64,000 nt of DNA from Ophioderma brevispina (lineage: Eukaryota > Echinodermata > Ophiuroidea > Amphilepidida > Ophiodermatidae): the NCBI GenBank assembly GCA_023653785.1, contig JAMKCH010014123.1, forward strand, positions 1 to 64,000, given 5' to 3'. The translations under genes were made by a program, and so were the position numbers. This document shows positions 1 to 11,624 of the stretch, in pieces. A model generated the notes under the pieces. That model had not been told where the DNA came from, made no database searches, and worked only from the letters and a program-made list of their open reading frames with translations. The number at the start of each line of letters is the position of its first letter. Positions within the stretch are counted from its first letter, which is position 1.

Positions 1-497
1 TTCGGTCTCCAAATATCATACTTTAAAAATACGGCGTTACAAAACATGAAAAGCTGAAAAGTACGAGAAAAAACTAGAATCAATGTAACTCATCCTTAGC
101 CTTAGGACATGCTATCTCCTACTTTTAATAATGACCCCAAAGACCATTGTTTTACCTTGATATGATTTGCGGTGACGTTGGTTCCTGTCTAAAAATAATA
201 ATCCCTCAGTATTTAATTGTAAACATTTTATGCTAAGTTGCATGCTTTATAAAGAATGCACAATTCTTACAAAATTGCTATCTGCTTAATTCGAAACAAA
301 AGTTACAGCAAAAACAGAATTCCCCATGCAAAGTAATGGTGTTTTCCTGCCAGTTCTCTCTTACACCACGGGGGCGCCATAAACATAAGCAAATGTCACA
401 TAATCTATACTGTCTAGTTTGAGTTTATGGAAGTTCGTTAGAGATTATCAGTTTGAAGTTCGTTTAGGATCATCAATTTTCCCCTCAAGATGCTGTA
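1..497. other. No gene seen
   Basis: AT-rich sequence with no coding signal on either strand. It precedes the first LINE fragment. No promoter or repeat was recognised with confidence. Confidence 0.5.
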
Positions 498-1985
498 TTG
501 AAGAAACCTGCAAGCAACTCAAGCCCGATAAATCCCCGGAATAAGATCAATACATCCCTATGTTTAAAGAGGCGTGAGAGATGGCTGTACACTGTTCAAG
601 ATTTTCAAGATGTCATTGGAGGAAGGTCAAATTCCAGAGGATTGGAAAGATGGCGCGTGTCACACCAATCTTCAAGAAGGGGTCCAAAAATCAAGCCGGA
701 AATTACAGACTTTGAGCTTAACTAGTGTGCCATGTAAGGATAATGGCGTCCCTTCTGAGAAATGCCATTCTGCATACGTCACAGAGAATAGCTACTATTC
801 CAATGACCAACATGGTTTCGGTAAAGGCAAGTCATGTCTGTCAAATTTACTGATCACTCTTGAGGAAGTTACAGAGAGTCTTGATGAAGGATTTGGGGTT
901 CGATATTAACTACTGATTACTCCAAAGCTTTCGACACTGTACCACACACAGGTATGATATCCAAAACTATCCAGCTATGATTTCAGGGGAGACACTAAAG
1001 TGGATCAAGGAATTCTTGACTGGTAGGAAACAACGAGTGAGTGTAAGGAAGGAAACCTCAGACTGGGCAGATGTGTTGAGTGGCATACCTCAAGGTCAGT
1101 TTTAGGTCCCTCCTCTTCCACGTTCTCTATGTCAACGACCTTCCAGATATTGTAAAGTCTAAAGTCAAGTTTTTTGACATGATGACACCAAGCTGTACAA
1201 CAGACACATCAGAAGAGTGCTTGAGAACCTAGAGGTTTTGGTCTGACACATGTTACTCGCTTCAATGCTGCAAATTTAAATGCATAATCTTGGTAGCGAC
1301 AATCCAGAGACAAAGTACATCCTGTGAGGAGAAGAGATTGCTATAGCTAAAGAAGAGAAAATCCTTGGAGTCCTACCTCACAATACGGCAACCTTCTTGG
1401 CAGGTACCAAATCAGCAGCAAAAGCAATGTCCTGTCTCGGAGTGATAAGGAGGACCTTCAAGTACATCGACCAAGACGGTTTTAGAAACCTGTACAAGCA
1501 TATATCCGCCCTCATGTTGAGTATTGTGGTCAGCGTGGAGCCCCTACCAAGTGAATGACATCAAGACCATTGAGAAGATTCGAGGAGAGCAACAAAATTA
1601 GTGGTTCGTTTGAAGAAGTTGAAGCTCTACCCCTTGGAAATCAGGCGACTCAGAGGCGACCTATAGAAGTCTTCAAGATCATGAATGGTCTAGTCCATAT
1701 GAAGCCAGAAGATCTCTTCACAATGTCCCCACAATGTGGAACAGGGGCATCGTTTCTTCAAAATCTTAAAAAAAACAGCTGAACAAAGGCCTGAACCTGA
1801 GAAAATACTTCTTCTCGCAGAGAGTGATAGACGTATGGAACAGACTTCCAGACAGCGTGGTGGAGGTGAAGACAACCAACCAGTTCAAGAATAGAATTGA
1901 TGATTATTGGAAGCATGGATATGGGACACTAAAAGGCTTATAACCTATTTTTTACCCATCAATCCTAAGTAAGTAGTAAGTAAGC
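498..1985 (+). pseudogene. Degenerate CR1/L2-like LINE reverse transcriptase, 3' part
   Basis: Reverse transcriptase (RT) remnant of a non-LTR retrotransposon. Several frames carry, in order, the conserved RT blocks: an IPEDWK stretch near 630, an LTSVPCK block near 720, NDQHGF near 800, a YSKAFDTVP-type block near 920-945, a SGIPQG block near 1080 and a C-terminal block around RVIDVWNRLPDSVVE near 1830-1860. The frame changes many times and there are stop codons, so it cannot be functional. The 5' end is missing. The 3' end at about 1967-1985 is a run of TAAG-type short repeats, as in CR1/L2-type tails. It abuts a second, oppositely oriented RT fragment, which suggests this LINE inserted next to or into it. 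Family assignment is from recognised motifs, not an alignment. Confidence 0.75.
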
Positions 1986-1989
1986 ATCC

Positions 1990-3120
1990 GACTCACTCGC
2001 ACACTTCAGCACCGTCGTGTGCTCCCATAGCTACATCAATTGCCCCACGTGTCTTTCTTAATCCATCTGTTATTGGTTGTCGAGTAAGAAAGTTTTCCTC
2101 GAATGCATTATTGTTTCTTTCTCCAGTTTTTGATATATGCGTGAACTGACTGGCCCATGTTAAAGCTTTGTTGAGTATTTTTTTCCGTAATCGAGGGGTA
2201 GTCCCCTACAATGTCGAACATGATAAAGCTCAGATTGTGTTTTTCCTTTAGGTGTGACAGTCTAGCCAGAGGCCGTGTGTGCCAATCTTTGATCTCATAT
2301 CGGTGTTGATTCTATCCAGCATTGTTTTGCTTACTTTACCCAGTTCACTTTTGGTGGGGTTGATTAGCCTCCGGATTAGCCTGCATTTCGGGTTGCCTTC
2401 GAATACAGTCTTTTGATCTTTCAACGTGACGAACGCACGACTTTTTCGTCTTACCTTGGTGTACGTATCAATGAGTTACTATAAGTAAAGACTGTTTTAC
2501 GGAATAAGCTGTACACTCCTGTAAGCCTTTGATCCTCCTTACTAGAAGATTATCATGCTAGGCTAATTTCATGAGGTCTTACATAGAGGATGATCCGACT
2601 TTCGGTTGTTTTGTCAATTCTATCTGATATGCCTAGTTTTTCGGAGATGTTGGTGAATTCAGTGTCTATTTCATTGATGGTTTTTTCATTCGCCAATTTT
2701 AACTTCTGTGTTATGTTCTCGTTGAGGATCTTGTCGTAGTCTTTGAATTCCATTTTGTATATGTTTCCTGTTTTGTCCACTTTCACAAAGACTTTGTCCG
2801 AGGAGTTGATTTTACTTACATCATTCTTGTCTCTATCCTGAAATTCAATGTCTTCTACCATGTCGAGGTCTTTCTCAAACTCTGCCATCTCTTCGATTTG
2901 TGGTGGTGAACGCTTGGATTTGAAACCAAAGTGTCCCTTACTGTGGTCGTCACTATCACTGCTGTTATCCTCTGCATCTCTGTTTTTACCGAGGTAGAAA
3001 TACGCCTTCCACCGCATTCTTTTGATTACGCTTTCCACCTTCTCCAGCAACGTCATCAGATACTCCCTGTGCGAAGGGATCGGGATGTTTTTATCCGAAT
3101 AGTTCATATTAAATAGTTCC
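1990..3120 (-). pseudogene. Reverse-transcriptase fragment, FDIVxxYPSI type
   Basis: A second RT family, distinct from the neighbouring LINE. The longest open part (2553-3120) encodes an N-terminal region with NIPIPSHREYL, a predicted helix LLEKVESVIKRMRWKA and the block SSDKVFVKVDKTGNIYKM, which are typical of the region before the catalytic palm in a group of invertebrate mobile-element RTs. After frameshifts at about 2550 the minus strand continues with NPKCRLI, NPTKSELGKVSK (2340-2400), FDIV plus YPSITE (2190-2230, palm motif A) and FMxxG-like DGAEVCE near 2005. The Y-x-DD block expected downstream is absent; the fragment ends where the CR1-like LINE begins. No natural start, so the 5' boundary is approximate. 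Confidence 0.65.
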
Positions 3121-3390
3121 ATGTTAGTGATGAAGTCTTTGGCTAGTGATGATGAGAGTGCTCTACCTATGCCTTCTCCAACCACCTGGAGCTGGACCAA
3201 GACAAGTGATGGCCCATATGAGCCATACTGGACAACACTACCGGATGCTTCCAAAACCTGTTATGAACTGGTGAAATGTGACTGCAACATGGAGAAGAAA
3301 GGATGCATGGAAAACAAGTGCAAATGCAAACTATCTGCACTTCAATGCACATATGCAAATGTGAGCAGCATCCACCCAATGATTGTACTC
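3121..3390 (+). pseudogene. CXC (TSO1/tesmin)-like cysteine-rich fragment
   Basis: The forward frame reads a W-W motif (PTTWSWTK), a PYWTTLPDASK linker and then a cysteine cluster spaced C-x-C-x7-C-x4-C-x-C-x6-C (about 3282-3350). This matches the CXC-like tails found at the ends of repeat-borne proteins in cnidarians, molluscs and echinoderms, where a W-x-W stretch precedes the cysteines. Only the C-terminal part is present and the usual second cysteine half is lost. It lies back-to-back with the minus-strand RT fragment. Whether the two belong to one element is not clear. Confidence 0.5.
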
Positions 3391-4515
3391 TCAACTCAGG
3401 TATGCAGAACAGACGTTTGTCTGAAAAAGGTAGTGGATGTTCATTTTAACACCTTGAAAAAGGTAATGGATGTTCATTATATTAACACCTCATTTGTCAG
3501 TTAGTATGGATGCCAAATCAGATTGTTGTCAAATCAGATTGTTGTAACTGAAGGCTCTTATGAGCATCTATGGCAGACGGATTTCTCTATAGTGAGTTGG
3601 GTCTCCTATAAATAAGAAATTGCCAGATGAATAAAGTAGGCCAAGTTTTATTACGTAGTTGGGTACTTCAATGCGCAAGTACGTGCAGATGTGAAGGGGC
3701 CTGCTGAAGTAAATTAATTTTTATTAAAATAAATAATGTCTATTCTGCTAATTGCAGGAGACATTTGTCTGAAAAGGGAGTGGATGTTCATTATACCGGG
3801 TGTCTTAAAAAAAACCTCAAAGCACCATATCTATTTCACGAAAAGAGTAAAAAATCTTTCCAAAAGGACACATATTGACCGAGTTATAGCCAATTGAAAT
3901 TTCATACTTTTTCATTTTATCCACGGATTGTTACTGTTTTAGTTGTCGTTAGAGTACACAAAACATATTTTCCAAGCACATTCTTTGTTTATGGTTTCTT
4001 CTGTTTTTGCAACAAAGGTCAGCTCTGAAATTGAAAAGGTTAGTTTCAAATTCAATTATTAGAAATTCCAAGATCTTACCTTATTCTTCTTTACTGCACT
4101 GCTCTGCCCTCCACTTCCCTTTATATTTCCCATCATCGATTATCTACATTGCTATATCCAATTCTATACCACGAGGAAATACATGTACTCGTTCCGTTGC
4201 CGATGGCAATTCGGAGAACAAGTCTAATGCGGGGCCCCCCCCCCCCACACACACACACCTTCCACTGGTATGTTTGCTTGTGGTACTTGAGGATAGCCAA
4301 TACCAGTGGCCTTGTTTGGGTCTTTTCCGAAACTGTTTCCTTGGGTTTTGAAACCTTGGGGAGACACCGCCCGAGGGATTAGGTCCTGGTCTGTTTTTCA
4401 AAAAAACTTTCCTACTCTGACCTTGGACTGAAACTTGAGGATCTGAGAGGCTTGGGCCATTAGTGGTCGCTTGCTTTTTATAAGCTGGTGTGGACGTTTT
4501 TACAATCCGCCGGAC
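3391..4515. repeat. Short imperfect repeats and CA/poly-C tract; no gene
   Basis: Contains three dispersed copies of a roughly 40 bp motif (AGTGGATGTTCATT type) at about 3430, 3470 and 3780, and a poly-C/(CA)n tract at 4231-4259. Open frames here are short and overlap on both strands, with no recognisable protein. Confidence 0.4.
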
Positions 4516-4745
4516 TCACAGTCCACCTATAACGGTAAGGAATAGGGCACCCGATTCAGTTGACTCTTCATGCAATATTAGTTTCATGCTTTATTCAGTT
4601 GTCGTCTATGGAAGGGGAGCCTGGACTATGGTTATATGATTATATCTGCTTTCACACCGGTGTGGCAGGAGTTATGGTCCACAGCACTCATAGTCCACGT
4701 ACAACAATGGTGAATAGGGCATTCGATTCAGTTGGCTCTTCAAAA
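4516..4745 (+). repeat. Direct repeat of about 54 bp
   Basis: Two imperfect copies (4516-4570 and 4690-4743) share AGTCCAC, AATAGGGCA, and CGATTCAGTTG followed by CTCTTC. They sit just upstream of the LINE fragment at 4731. Confidence 0.45.
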
Positions 4746-5640
4746 TGTTCTTTGTTCAGCTAGGAGGGAAGAGCCGATGGAGGAGGCTCAAGAATGGCCT
4801 TTCCATCTATGCAACTCTGAAGCCAACCTTGGACCGCACTCTCTCTCTTATAAGACCCACATCAAGTATAAAGTACATGTATGTTCACGCAATAACATCC
4901 TGAACAAAATTACTGGCACAAGATGGGGTGCTCGTCCACATACCCTAAGATCGACGGCACTTGCACTGTGCTACTCATGTGCAGAGTATGCTTGCCCTGT
5001 ATGGGAAAGATCAACCCATGCCAAGAAGCTTCATCCTGCGTAAAATGTCTCCTGCCAACTTATCACAGGATGTCTTCGCCCAACACCAACGGACAACTTA
5101 TTCATCCTAGCAGAAATTGCTCCACCAGAATCCTTCGTAGTGTAGCAAGCATGCAAGAGCGTAGCTTCCAAGTATGTAATGTGGAGCACCTGTGTCTGGA
5201 CAGAGACCAGTTACTAACCACCTTAAATCCAGAGAGAGAGTTTCTTAAACAAAGTTCAACCCCTTGAAAGTCTCTAAGGAGTTTAAAGAAAGAATGACTT
5301 GCTATCAACCAAGTAACATCTATTGGTATTGAACCTGGTGAGTATCTTCCACTTGGAGCTGACTCCTCATGGGCTGAATGGTGATGTCTCAGATTGATGT
5401 CTCAGATTGACAATCAGAACCGGGCCAACCTAAGGTTTGCAGAACTGGGGCTTCCTGGAAGCAGATAAGAACACTACCTGCGATTGCGGAACAGCACAAT
5501 GGGACATCTCTTGGTCTTCCCAATGCTGGAGCAACAATGCACAGACAAGGACCTTGCAGAATTCAGTGAAGCAGCCAGACACACCTCTGGCTGTATCATA
5601 TTTGAGAACCACTGTGTTTGGATACGATCAGAAGAACCAC
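4731..5640 (+). pseudogene. Jockey-like LINE, C-terminal part of RT ORF
   Basis: Remnant of the thumb and C-terminal region of a non-LTR RT. Visible blocks are SRNNILNKITGTRWGA (4894-4935), TALALCYSCAEYACPVW (4957-5010), an SVASMQER stretch near 5135, and a final zinc-like block, CDCGTAQWDISW (about 5480-5515), followed by LVFPMLEQQC. Frames shift near 5040, 5160 and 5300. The same family appears on the minus strand at 39.7-41.9 kb, where the palm domain is also preserved; the shared LEQQC and ALALCYS blocks link them. The N-terminal endonuclease and palm are absent here. Confidence 0.7.
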
Positions 5641-5991
5641 CATAACTCTGACTACATCATCTGTGATTGCTTGGAAGGATTTAAAGACCCCTTGAAGGTG
5701 GTTTACCAACTCGCCATATTTGTTTGGCTCACGCATGATGGTGTGCATAACATTCAGCATTAGCATCTCATGTGATACTGCCCTAGTTGCGAGAGCGTGC
5801 GATTTCTCACAATTTTGCAGTTCCGACTCCGCTGTAGGTAGCTGTGGATCTTTGATGGCTGGTGTTTTCCACGAATGTTTTGGAAGCCGTATTGGATTTT
5901 GTCTGAAAATTAGTTCAGTTGGACTTGGGCAAATGAACCATGATAATACCCCATCCTTTGGAGGTAACATCAAGCTGTCGGTCCCATGCAC
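5596..5991 (-). pseudogene. Unidentified coding-like fragment
   Basis: A 131-codon open frame with balanced composition and helix-rich text (SHALATRAVSHEMLMLNVM, then VNHLQGVFKSFQAITDDVV). It looks like translated sequence, whereas the forward frame over it is rich in Cys and Ser with no pattern and is probably its shadow. It abuts the end of the Jockey-like LINE tail, so it is probably another mobile-element fragment, perhaps gag-like. I do not recognise the family. Confidence 0.3.
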
Positions 5992-6009
5992 AGAGAATCA
6001 TACCTGTGC

Positions 6010-6880
6010 ATGCACATCAGTCAGTTTTGAAAATAGTAAGGTGATTACCCCTGGCCATCCCAATTTCCATCACGGTCAATAGACTCGAATGGAAATAAGC
6101 TTTCTGTATGGGGTTTCTTGGGTTATCCATGACAATGTCTGAATAAAGCAAATCAAAATTCCTGATTATTTATGATGGAAAATTAGAATTGCCGAGGACC
6201 ACTGTATGTCAGAAACAATATCGGAGGTCTGCATTGCTGCACTCATGGAACCTATTTTGCTAGCACCCCCCTCCCACTTGGGAGCTGGGAAGCTCACGTT
6301 CAGCCTCTACTTATATATATTAGAGGTCATTCTGTTCATAGTTTGGGTGAAGTGCAATTGTCACCATACATATCTTCATCTGGGGTCAAAAATTCTTCAT
6401 CCTGGTCCCTACTATCAAATTTTCCTGACCTGGGGGTTTAATTTCCCAACGAGACACCATAGTTTTTTTTTTTTTTTTTTGCTAAGTTTGCATCATATCC
6501 TCCAGCAATTTTTTTTCAGAAGCACTGAGCCCTGTTTGGTCCCTGTTTGACCCATTGGATTTTGCTCAGATTGATTTTGGAACAAGCCTACATTCTTATC
6601 AACACTATTTGGCCTACTTGTCTGCCGTTTGGCATTTGATTTTGTAGCTAGAGTTTTTAGGTTTGTTAAGTAGTGAGTTAATAGAGCTGGTACCAGTAGC
6701 TGCATGATTTTTCCTACTTTTCTTACTGTTTCCTGAATTGTCTCTTTTTGGCTTAGATGCTTTAGAGGAATTGGGGGGGGGGCTGATGTTTTTTCATCAC
6801 CTTCAGAGGGTCTAGTAGCCTCGGCATTTTCCAAAGCTCTGACAAACATACACCCTTCGAGGCTATGGTTAGTCAATACT
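6010..6880. other. No gene seen; homopolymer tracts
   Basis: Holds a poly-T run near 6463-6480 and a poly-G run near 6773. Open frames on both strands overlap and none shows a known domain. Confidence 0.4.
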
Positions 6881-6883
6881 TAA

Positions 6884-7996
6884 CAGGAAATATTTCATGA
6901 TTCTGAATAGTGGAAATTTTGGTATGGATGGAAGCTTAGGTAACATAGATTACATATAAATCAAATAAGTTGAAAATTTGTCCCACATTTGTTGAAGTAT
7001 TTTGCCCTTTTAATTTTCCGCCCAATAGCTTACTCGAAACGATTCCGACAATCCACATCGCAGGGAAATGTGACTTCAAAGTGATGACCATCATTATTTA
7101 CGGTCGTTGTGACCCATCATATCCATGTTGGGCCACTTTCCTAATTCGAGTGAACTGCCAGGGAGTAGGACATCCATCCTAACAATCAAACACCTGAATT
7201 CAATCAGGCATCAACATTCGGCGCGACTCGAGTGCTAGTCCTTTGAAAGACTTACTGTAGGAGGCGCTATTACGCGGACGGACGGTGTACACACTCATAT
7301 TGCCTAAAGTCGAGCCTGGTCAACGAATATTTAAATCTAAATACCGTTATTGGAAATACACTGTTTGCCAGCGTGGTTAAATCCACTAAACCCTACGGAT
7401 TTAAGTCACTAATTTATCCTTTATTTATCATGATATTACGAAGATGTCTTGAACTAGGGTTTCAGAGAGGAGATTTTGTAATGAAACTGAGACAACAGGC
7501 TACATAGTACATGCCCGTAACAGTTACACAAATTACCGTTTGGAAATCCCCTATGCCCAAATCGCGCAGACCGTGTCCTCAAACCCCCCCTCCCCTGTGA
7601 ACTGCGATCGATTTGTTTTTATAATATCAATAATAATGAAAAACACAACGAATGAAACAATATGTCATTCGTAACCGTATTTTCATTTTATTATTACTTT
7701 CATTAATCCATCATATTACAGTGTCAGCAATAACAAAATCGAGTCAACACGATGTTTTTGGTCATCACTTTTGACGTCACAAGAAGAGCAAATTGTGTGG
7801 GCGCTTTTGACCAATGACCGTGGCTAAAAATCCGCCCGTTTTCTCAGTATGTCAAAAAAGCAAAAATTAAAATGCCTCTATTTGTTATTTACATCACATT
7901 GTATTTTTTTTTCTTGGAAGTCGTGATGTATGTACATATATTTTTATGAATGTAAATCAAAAACGGAGGCTTGACAAAAATCTTGACATATTTCCT
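6884..7996. mobile_element. TTAA-flanked MITE, AGGAAATATGTCA family, copy A
   Basis: Bounded by TTAA at 6880-6883 (with one extra C after it) and 7997-8000. The ends are inverted: the left end reads AGGAAATATTTCATGATT and the right end, reverse-complemented, reads AGGAAATATGTCAAGATT. A shorter copy lies at 46.8-47.4 kb and lacks about 450 bp (7145-7630). It has no transposase, so it is non-autonomous. TTAA target duplications are known for piggyBac and Kolobok superfamilies. Confidence 0.75.
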
Positions 7997-8000
7997 TTAA

Positions 8001-8580
8001 GGTCACAATTTTGACATTTTTCCATAGGATGGCCTTCAAAATATTGCAACATTTTAGTGGACTCTTTTCTAGTTTTACTTATGAGCAAACTGGATAAGGT
8101 AATCCCTAAACGCACAATGGCCCGCACAAAGACGACAGTTTGCAGTAAGCTGAGACAGTACTGTAAGGAGCAATCAACAAGTCTTATGGTTAACTAGTCT
8201 GTGTCTGCATGAGCAAAATGAAAAGCTAACTCCTTACTGCTCAGTTTGTCACTCAAGACGACCATTGCGTGTAAGGAACATCCAAACTTTGTTCTAGATG
8301 GTTTATTGTCATGATTTTGCAGTGGAGGGCATGGACACCTTATAATTCCCTTTTCACTCAATCATCACCGAGTTCTGTCATAAGGCCATCGTAATGGGTT
8401 CCAGGTATATTTGAAAGTCTTGGTATTGATCAACCATCAGACTGTATATAAAGGCTGGTGTTGTAACCGTAACCGATAGGCCCAAACATATCCTTCTAAT
8501 TTAGTGGGATATGGTCCCAGCAAGAGGTTTTTTCCAAGGTAAAAAACCCCCTTATCCCCAATTATTTTTTTTCAGTTGTA
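8001..8580. other. No gene seen
   Basis: AT-rich spacer between a TTAA MITE and the fold-back element. No coding signal. Confidence 0.4.
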
Positions 8581-9230
8581 GTTACCCTATTATTCAGGTT
8601 ATAAAACAGCATATAGTATCTCAAAAGTAAGTTTTCATCTTGTGAAAATTTTAAAGAAGCTGATTTTAACTGATTTTTGGTAGGTTATGGTGGCACATTT
8701 ACCAAAAAAAAAGTGAGTTAGCGTAGGGTGGGGGAAATTGGTTTTTCTTCGGGAGTAAAGTCAATAACCGGGGTCAAATTTTTTGAAATTGATCCATCAT
8801 GTTGAAAAGTCTACCAAGTTACCAGTTTAATCATAAGGATTCCAAAAGGTATAGTGTTTGGTACATCTCTGCGGCCGAAAGTTTTGGAGTTAGAGACTAA
8901 ACCAGCAAAACAATCAATAAAAAAAGGGTATTTTCAGTTGTACAAGGGTCCAACATTTTTAAAATTGCTTCCGAATTGGAAAAAAAAACGGTGTCAATTA
9001 TAGATGGGGCTCATAGGATAAAAATAAGGAAGTTTTGAGTGTCCTGGGCCCTTTTTTGACCTTGACTTTCCCGAAAAAACAATTTCCTTTCCCCATCCCA
9101 CCCCCCACGATACTCACTTTTTTTGGGTAAACGTTGACACCTTTACCTACAAAATCAGTTTGAAATCAGCTTCTTTAAAAAATTTTCACAATTTGGCCTT
9201 TGATATGTCTTATTTAGGTTACTATGAGGA
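8581..9230. mobile_element. Fold-back (inverted-repeat) element
   Basis: The left arm (about 8581-8780) and the right arm (about 9050-9230) are imperfect inverted copies. Both contain GAAAATTTTAAAGAAGCTGAT, a GGTAGGT-type block, an AAAAAGTGAGT block and a G-rich stretch followed by TTTTTCGGGAAAGTCAA-like text, in mirrored order. The spacer is about 270 bp. The left breakpoint of the large tandem duplication lies within this spacer, so the second unit keeps only the right arm. Confidence 0.65.
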
Positions 9231-9317
9231 TACTTGGGTTTATAATAATATGGAAGGTGAGCAGTATGTAACATTACCTTTTTGCAGATGATTTTTGCCT
9301 TATGACCATGATTAAAT

Positions 9318-9628
9318 GCAGAGCATGTGTGGTCCAGTGGATTGAGCATTCGCCCCGCACTCTAAAGGTTGTGGGTTCGAGTCCCACTGTGGCCAACGTG
9401 TTGCGCCCTTGAGTAAGACGCTTTACCTCAATTACTCCTCTCCACCCAGGTGTATAAATGGGTACCAGCATTATTCAATGCTGGGAAAGTAGCAGACTCG
9501 CTGTGTGGGAGGAGTGGCAAACCCCCTCAGCAAAAATAATACGGAGGAGTCTGGCGCAAACGCTAAGGAAAGAGAGATGGGCACTCCGCGCACGAGCTTG
9601 CTCGGCACAACAATTTACTTTTTTTTAA
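9318..9628 (+). mobile_element. tRNA-derived SINE (unit 1)
   Basis: The tRNA-like head has a box A-like GTGGTCCAGTGGATTGAGC at 9328-9346 and a clear box B, GGTTCGAGTCC, at 9374-9384. The body contains TTGAGTAAGACGCTTTACC and CTCCACCCAGGTGTATAAAT, a non-tRNA domain common to SINEs of marine invertebrates. It is not a functional tRNA gene because the cloverleaf is incomplete. The antisense open frame over it is a by-product. Confidence 0.85.
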
Positions 9629-9760
9629 CATTCAAATTTACATATTTTTTGGTTCCTCACCTTGGTTGACATAAATCACTATACTATATCTGCCATAGAT
9701 AGTGCCATCACGAATTACCATAGGAATTTCTTTATTTGGCTGGATACAGAATAAATTTAA

Positions 9761-10580
9761 AGGGATAAGCAGCGATAATGCAAGAGTATCAAATAAAAAT
9801 TGAAAATTTATTACACTAGCTTACAAAATGGGGCTAAGTGTGTACAATTCCATTTAACTACATTGATGTAGGGAAAATCACCAAATAGTTAAAAGAATGA
9901 AGTATTTGAGAAATTTGTCATACTGTCTCCAATTTGACTGTTTCCAAATTGACGTGCAGTGATGGCGACGCAAAATGTACACTAAACAGCTGATTATCCT
10001 GCACACCAGGACGGAATAAACAAAGATCAATAATCACACTGTACAGGTCATGGTGCACAATATCAAGCTTTAAAATTGGGGATATTTGCAGGGAAAGGTT
10101 TTTGATCACAAGTCAGAGTTTTTATACACACATATAAAAATCCATTATCAGATAAAATGTTTTGTCTTTAAGGGCACTATAGTGATTTCATAAATCAGAA
10201 AATCAAAAAAATCATCAAAAATCAGATTTTTGCATGTTTGGAACAAGTGTAGGTATAAACATATCCTACATGTGATAACACCAAACGTAGCCCAATAAGG
10301 ACAAAATTGGATATTTTAGTCATTATTGTCCATACGGACACTTACTACAACACGTAATTGAATGGAGATGCTTATCTTTGAATACTGCTGTTTTCTTCCT
10401 TTCTTCAGTTGAAAAAAAATGGGAATTCTACAGAATAGATAGTGTCTTTGATAGTGTCTTTAATATGCAGATTTCAAGCCAACCACTTGCAGGTTATGTT
10501 AGCACATCTATACCAGTAACAAAGATACCGATACATGAATTTTTCTGACTTTCTTGATAACCAAATCGCTACTTATCCCT
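9761..10580. mobile_element. TTAA-flanked MITE, AGGGATAAG family, with nested MITE (unit 1)
   Basis: Flanked by TTAA at 9757-9760 and 10581-10584. The terminal inverted repeat AGGGATAAGYAGCGAT is 16 bp with one mismatch. A shorter copy lies at 31843-32379. The size difference is explained by a second element inserted at 10172-10459. The forward and reverse open frames inside are short and not conserved between copies. Confidence 0.85.
10172..10459. mobile_element. Nested TTAA MITE, GGGCACTAT family
   Basis: Sits between TTAA at 10168-10171 and 10460-10463, inside the AGGGATAAG MITE. The ends are weakly inverted: GGGCACTATAG on the left, and AGACACTATC when the right end is reverse-complemented. 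The copy at 31.8 kb lacks it, giving an empty-site comparison. Parts of a related copy lie at 32752-32920 and 34585-34720. Confidence 0.7.
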
Positions 10581-10584
10581 TTAA

Positions 10585-11040
10585 AACGGAAAAGGCCAGT
10601 TTGTAACTTTTATCTTCACTTTTCATAATATACTGGTTTCCATTTTGGGGTGGGGTTAAATTTTACAAATTTAGAAAATACCCCATCTTTTTATCATACC
10701 TAGCTTTACTAGTCCCCAATTTGTCAAATTTATGCTATAAAACTATATACCGTACATCAATCTAAGATTATCATGCAAAATACTTTTCAATGTCCATGTG
10801 CTCTTTGTACATTTAATTTACATTTTCATGAGAAAAACTACCTTGATTTTTCATAATTTTTGGCTGGAAGAGGTTATTTTCACATACAAATTACATGTTA
10901 AGAATCTTCCTTTTCTTTATTAGATGTTAATTTCTATCATTTATAGTCCAAAATGTGAAGCTTGACACTATTGCATATGCTATATATATACAGAGGCATT
11001 AAAAACAGGTGCTTAAAATAACCCAAGTTAAAATGCTTAA
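10585..11040. other. No gene seen
   Basis: AT-rich sequence without coding signal. The two units differ here by a short deletion in unit 2 near 17465-17510, which changes the offset by about ten bases. Confidence 0.4.
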
Positions 11041-11512
11041 ATCCTTCTTAATTTAAAAATATGCAGATGAGCTCATTAATATGCACAAATAGTGATCACA
11101 CAGTGCATAGGTATTAATTGCATGCACCACTACCCACATATCAAGTTTCGTCAAATTTGGACATTGGGATAAGGTAGAAGTTCACCATTTTACTAATGAG
11201 CCAATCAGAACAAATATGCTAATTAGCTCATTAATATGCACAGATAAAGATGACACAGTGCATGAGTATTACTTGCATCCACCACTACCCCATATACCCA
11301 CTTTCATCAGATTTGGACATTGGGATCTGGCACAAGTTCACATTTTTAGTCAACCTAACCAGCAACCTAACCAAGCTAACCTAAACAAAATGGAACACAC
11401 ACACACACACATACAGAAGGAACCAAAATGGAACACCCAGACACACACAACCACACTACGGAAGGAATGTGCAATCACAATATCCCCCATGGCTTTTTAA
11501 GCCAGGGGGATA
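11041..11512 (+). repeat. Dispersed repeat with internal 165 bp duplication and 3' hairpin (unit 1)
   Basis: Two tandem copies of a roughly 165 bp segment (GCTCATTAATATGCAC..., ACAGTGCATRGGTATT..., TTTGGACATTGGGAT...) are followed by a CCTAACC-rich stretch, a (CA)n tract and a terminal hairpin at 11481-11512 (TATCCCCC...TGGCTT, then AAGCC...GGGGGATA). The same tail, with the hairpin, occurs at 45.8-46.0 kb. The 94-codon frame across it is a by-product of the repeat. Confidence 0.65.
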
Positions 11513-11624
11513 CCTGATGAAAATGACTTGCAACATCCATCCACCCATACATACATTCAGCATGACAGCTGAATACCCAGTCATCCTTCCAGCATAGCTG
11601 GTGGCCAACTTTTTCCATTTTGAT

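Noticed and set aside
6493..6876. 127-codon minus-strand frame
   Set aside because: Low-complexity start, no known domain, overlaps poly-T and poly-G tracts, and no second copy to test it.
9326..9400. Functional tRNA gene
   Set aside because: Box A and box B are present but the arms do not form a complete cloverleaf, and a SINE body follows directly.
11041..11512. Helitron end
   Set aside because: A terminal hairpin is present but there is no CTRR terminus after it and no 5' TC start.
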